From: Pokkaliibacter plantistimulans
GTDB lineage: Bacteria > Pseudomonadota > Gammaproteobacteria > Pseudomonadales > Balneatricaceae
NCBI RefSeq assembly: GCF_003194385.1
Contig: NZ_LAPT01000005.1
Location: 29,828 to 93,827, forward strand
Length of the DNA: 64,000 bases
Reading direction: 5' to 3'
In this document: positions 61,473-64,000 of the stretch, piece after piece
Numbering within the stretch: position 1 is the first letter of the stretch
Layout of the letters: every line of letters starts with the position of its first letter
Translations under genes and position numbers: made by a program
Notes under the pieces: generated by a model
What the model was told of the DNA's origin: nothing
Seen by the model: the letters and a program-made list of their open reading frames with translations, nothing else
Databases searched by the model: none

Positions 61473-62236
61473 ATGATCAATCAAGTGCTTACAGATCCGC
61501 TCTTTTACTTTTGCGCCGTTCCCGCTGTCATCATTTTTGGCATTGCCAAGGGAGGATTTGGTGGCACGTTATCCATTATTGCCGTACCACTGATATCCAT
61601 CGCAGTACCGCCCGCTCAGGCTGCCGCCATAATGCTGCCCATCCTCTGCGTTATGGATCTGATGGCAGTGAGATCCTACTGGCGTGAATGGCATACAGCC
61701 AACCTGCGTATACTCCTACCCGCCTCAGTGACAGGAATCCTGCTGGGCACTGTTACATTCAGCTATCTGAGCGAAGCACACATACGTATTCTGATTGGCA
61801 CTATTGCACTCAGCTTTGTTGCACACCACTGGCTGAAACAACAAAACAAAGAGGCACAGCCAGTCAATACCTGGAAGGGCCGTCTGTGGGGATGTATTGC
61901 AGGATTCACCAGCTTTGGCATTCATGCAGGAGGACCACCACTGAGCGTTTATCTGCTACCGCAACGCCTCCTCCCCGTCAGTACATGAGTACGTCATCCA
62001 TCTTTTTTATCTTTACCAACTATATCAAGGTACTGGCGTATCTCTGGCTAGGTCAGCTCAATGCCACTAACCTTGCGACCTCCCTGATACTCTTACCCTT
62101 GGCCCCCGTTGGCATCTGGCTTGGCTACTGGCTGCTCAACAAAATCAGTCAGGCAGTGTTCTACCGATTCATCTTCTATTTTCTTTTCGCTACGGGTATC
62201 AAGCTAATCTACGAAGGAATTCAACAGTGGCCATAA
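61473..62236 (+). pseudogene. TauE/SafE-family membrane permease, single frameshift
   Basis: The first frame (from ATG 61473) encodes PAVIIFGIAKGGFGGTLSIIAVPLIS to SFGIHAGGPPLSVYLLPQRLLP, and the second frame resumes at RQYMSTSSIFFIFTNYIKVLAYLWLGQLN to the end at 62236. The switch is at a CCCC run (61973-61976); one more C would restore a continuous protein of about 254 residues with eight membrane segments. TauE/SafE proteins move sulfonates, sulfite or related anions. It may be a true pseudogene or a base-call error. Confidence 0.85.
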
Positions 62237-63250
62237 TTTCCGCTTCAGCCAACGGCGACTCTCTGTACTGGAGCACCCTGCTGTTTACCGGCAAAATGGT
62301 CGCCCCTATTTTCATTCTGGTATTTATTGGCGTCCTGCTAAAGCGTACACGCGTCGTTGATGAGAGTATTTATCAATACCGCATCCAGACTGGTATTTAT
62401 GCTGTGCCTGCCCGCTCTAGTCTTTTTCAGCATCAGCCAGACTGACATCAAAGCGGTTTTCAACCCCGCCACACTTGCCTTCTCTGGCATATCAGTAACG
62501 CTGACATTTCTCGCTCTCACAGGCTGGAGTCGCTGGAAAAACTATCCGTCAGAAGACCACGGCGCCTTTGTACAAGGTGGCTTTCGCAGTAACTACGGCA
62601 TTATCGGCTTGGCCATGAGCCACAACCTCTTTGGCCAGTCGGGGCTGGGGCAGGCATCCGTTGTTCTGGCTCTGGTTATCCCACTGTTTAACATTCTTTC
62701 CATCACAGCCTTGTCGTCATCACAGAATGGCGCACAGCAATGGCGGCATACTGCACTCCACATCCTGAAGAACCCATTAATCATTGCCACCTTACTCGCC
62801 CTACCCTGTTCTGCTATGGGGTGGAGCCCTCCAGAGGTAATCAGCCAGACAGGCCACGCGCTGGGTAGCATGACGCTCCCACTTGCACTGCTGACGATTG
62901 GCGCCTCACTGAACCTCAAGGATCTTCGCTCCTCATCGCGTCTGACCCTGCACGCTTCTGCAGCAAAGTTAATCTGGATGCCACTGGCGTTTACACCTTT
63001 AGCCTGGGCTGCAGGTTTCGATGGAGAGGCAGTGGCTATACTGTTCATCATGCTGGGATGCCCAACTGCAGCAGCAAGCTTTGTTATGGCGAAAAGCATG
63101 GGGGCCAATGCCAAGATGGCAGCCAGTATCATCCTGGTCACCACACTGGGCTCGGTTATTAGCCTGAGTAGTGGAATCTATCTACTGAGATTGTGGGGCG
63201 GATCTGAGTACAAGACTGATACAGGCGGGGAATCGGAGAGAGGGGACTAA
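62227..63250 (+). pseudogene. AEC-family transporter, single frameshift
   Basis: Starts at a GTG (62227) with AAGGA 9 bases upstream, overlapping the TauE-like stop. The first frame gives GKMVAPIFILVFIGVLLKRTRVVDES; the second resumes FINTASRLVFMLCLPALVFFSIS through to 63250. One extra A at about 62368 causes the shift. Rejoined it is a roughly 340-residue ten-helix permease of the auxin-efflux-carrier type (substrate unknown), with FRSNYGIIGLA and GCPTAAASFVMAKSMG typical of the family. Confidence 0.85.
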
Positions 63251-63272
63251 CACCTGCTCGCTGAACTGGCGC

Positions 63273-63506
63273 TCAGGCGGCCAGTTCAGAAAGAGACTTA
63301 TCGAGAGCTTCGACTGCTTTCAACTCAAGAGCGTTGAGACGCAGGGTATCGTTACACTTGCTGATCTTGTAACGACGTTCCAGGCGTTCGATGACTCCCA
63401 GATAATCACGATCCTGGTCACCCAGACGAGACTCCAGATGAAGCAAACGAACACGGTGGCTAATTTCCATCGCATGATGGAGAGGGGATTTCAATTCTTG
63501 CAACAT
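63273..63506 (-). CDS. Small hypothetical protein
   Basis: A 77-residue helical, charged protein (MLQELKSPLHHAMEISHRVRLLHLESRLGDQDRDYLGVIERLERRY pattern, split here by family-like LE/RL repeats). The ATG at 63506 has a strong GGAGG 5 bases upstream. The heptad-like spacing suggests a coiled coil. I recognise no named family with certainty; a distant DUF465/YdcH-like character is possible. It is convergent with the AEC-like gene. Confidence 0.7.
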   Translation of the reverse strand: MLQELKSPLHHAMEISHRVRLLHLESRLGDQDRDYLGVIERLERRYKISKCNDTLRLNALELKAVEALDKSLSELAA

Positions 63507-63739
63507 AAACACCTCCAAGTGTCTGTAGTTTTACTGTCCCTGGTCCCGTTTCAAACCAAAGGGACGAAATCGACTATATCATAGGCTTTCAGGCTGTCGA
63601 CAACATTTATGAGATTAACCCATTAGAAAAACTGTACGCTCAGACCACGTTCCGCAGTTAACGTAACCTTATCCGATGAAGCTAATGTGACAGGACGCAC
63701 CGTTCTATTTGATCCGGCAGACCCACATTGCAGCGTCTC

Positions 63740-63943
63740 TTAACAGGCTGTTGAAAAACGTTATCGAGGTAGCCGAGACAAGGAAAAAACAGGCGAAAAA
63801 GCGGAGTTTAGTGAACTAAATGAGCATTTGACTCGCTCCGCTCGCCCCTTCGGGGCCGTGCTAAAGCACGTTCAGCCTTTGGCTGTGAGCCTGTTTTTGA
63901 CGCGGTATTCGGCAACGCAGATAGATTTTCAACGACCTGTTAA
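63740..63943. repeat. MITE-like palindromic element with cloverleaf core
   Basis: 204 bp bounded by inverted repeats TTAACAGGCTGTTGAAAA and the complement of TTAACAGGTCGTTGAAAA (16 of 18 match). Inside, AAAAACAGGC (63785-63794) pairs with GCCTGTTTTT (63889-63898). The centre folds as a four-way junction: GCTC/GAGC closing pair (63840-63843, 63887-63890) with three 5-bp hairpins at 63844-63856, 63857-63870 and 63873-63885. No gene is encoded. Dispersed copies elsewhere in the genome are likely but cannot be seen from one window. The flanks (63519-63739, 63944-64000) hold nothing recognisable. Confidence 0.72.
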
Positions 63944-64000
63944 AACGCATCGCTACCGGACTACTCCAGCAACAATAAACCCTCTGGCAGGATGGCCTGA

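Noticed and set aside
63785..63898. CRISPR repeat or integron attC site
   Set aside because: Only one unit is present, with no spacer series and no integrase core sites; the structure is a single palindromic element.

Overview
The window is a gammaproteobacterial chromosome segment. Gene content and order (mutS-fdxA / rpoS-nlpD-pcm-truD-ftsB-eno-pyrG-tilS-accA-dnaE-rnhB-lpxBA-fabZ-lpxD-skp-bamA-rseP-cdsA-uppS-frr-pyrH-tsf-rpsB, then map-glnD-dapC-dapD and hexR/zwf-pgl-eda) point to the Oceanospirillales/Pseudomonadales side of the class. The exact genus cannot be named from sequence alone. Nearly all of it is ordinary core genome; accessory DNA is limited to one IS4-family insertion, two frameshifted transporter genes and a small MITE-like repeat.

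Layout. 1-1,872: 3' part of mutS and fdxA on the plus strand. 2,021-29,557: a 27-kb, almost gapless minus-strand run for envelope biogenesis (lipid A, BAM, undecaprenyl phosphate, phospholipid precursors), translation and replication. Compared with the usual order, dxr, ispD, ispF, kdsA and surE are all absent from their customary slots. 29,882-36,064: plus-strand map-glnD-dapC-yffB-like-dapD. 36,102-37,447: IS4-family element in the dapD terminator, with an internally deleted and frameshifted transposase. 37,597-41,827: chemoreceptor, DUF815 ATPase, dapE and two small unknown genes. 41,940-45,393: DUF3010 protein, hotdog thioesterase, AraC-type regulator, rsmC.

45,394-50,628 is the most interesting region. 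Two perfect TGTC-N10-GACA palindromes (the GlrR operator of enterobacteria) lie upstream of a sigma-54-like promoter. They are followed by a compact structured stretch ending in a T-run, two small EF-hand calcium-binding proteins, and then a GlrK/QseE-type kinase, a QseG-like lipoprotein and a sigma-54-dependent GlrR/QseF-type regulator. In enterobacteria the same place, upstream of glrK, holds the sRNA gene glmY.

50,694-54,760 holds hexR divergent from zwf-pgl-eda (oxidative hexose-phosphate to KDPG route) with a HexR-type palindrome. 54,856-57,143 encodes ethanolamine ammonia-lyase (eutC, eutB). 57,546-58,239 is a minus-strand tRNA array (Ser-Asn-Lys-Lys-Lys-Ser-Lys). 58,583-61,384 holds a PaaI-like thioesterase, a DUF2470 protein, the nucleoid-associated protein YejK/NdpA and a SixA-like phosphatase. 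61,473-63,250 has TauE-like and AEC-like transporter genes, each with a single-base frameshift. The right end carries a small unknown gene and a 204-bp inverted-repeat element containing a cloverleaf-like fold.
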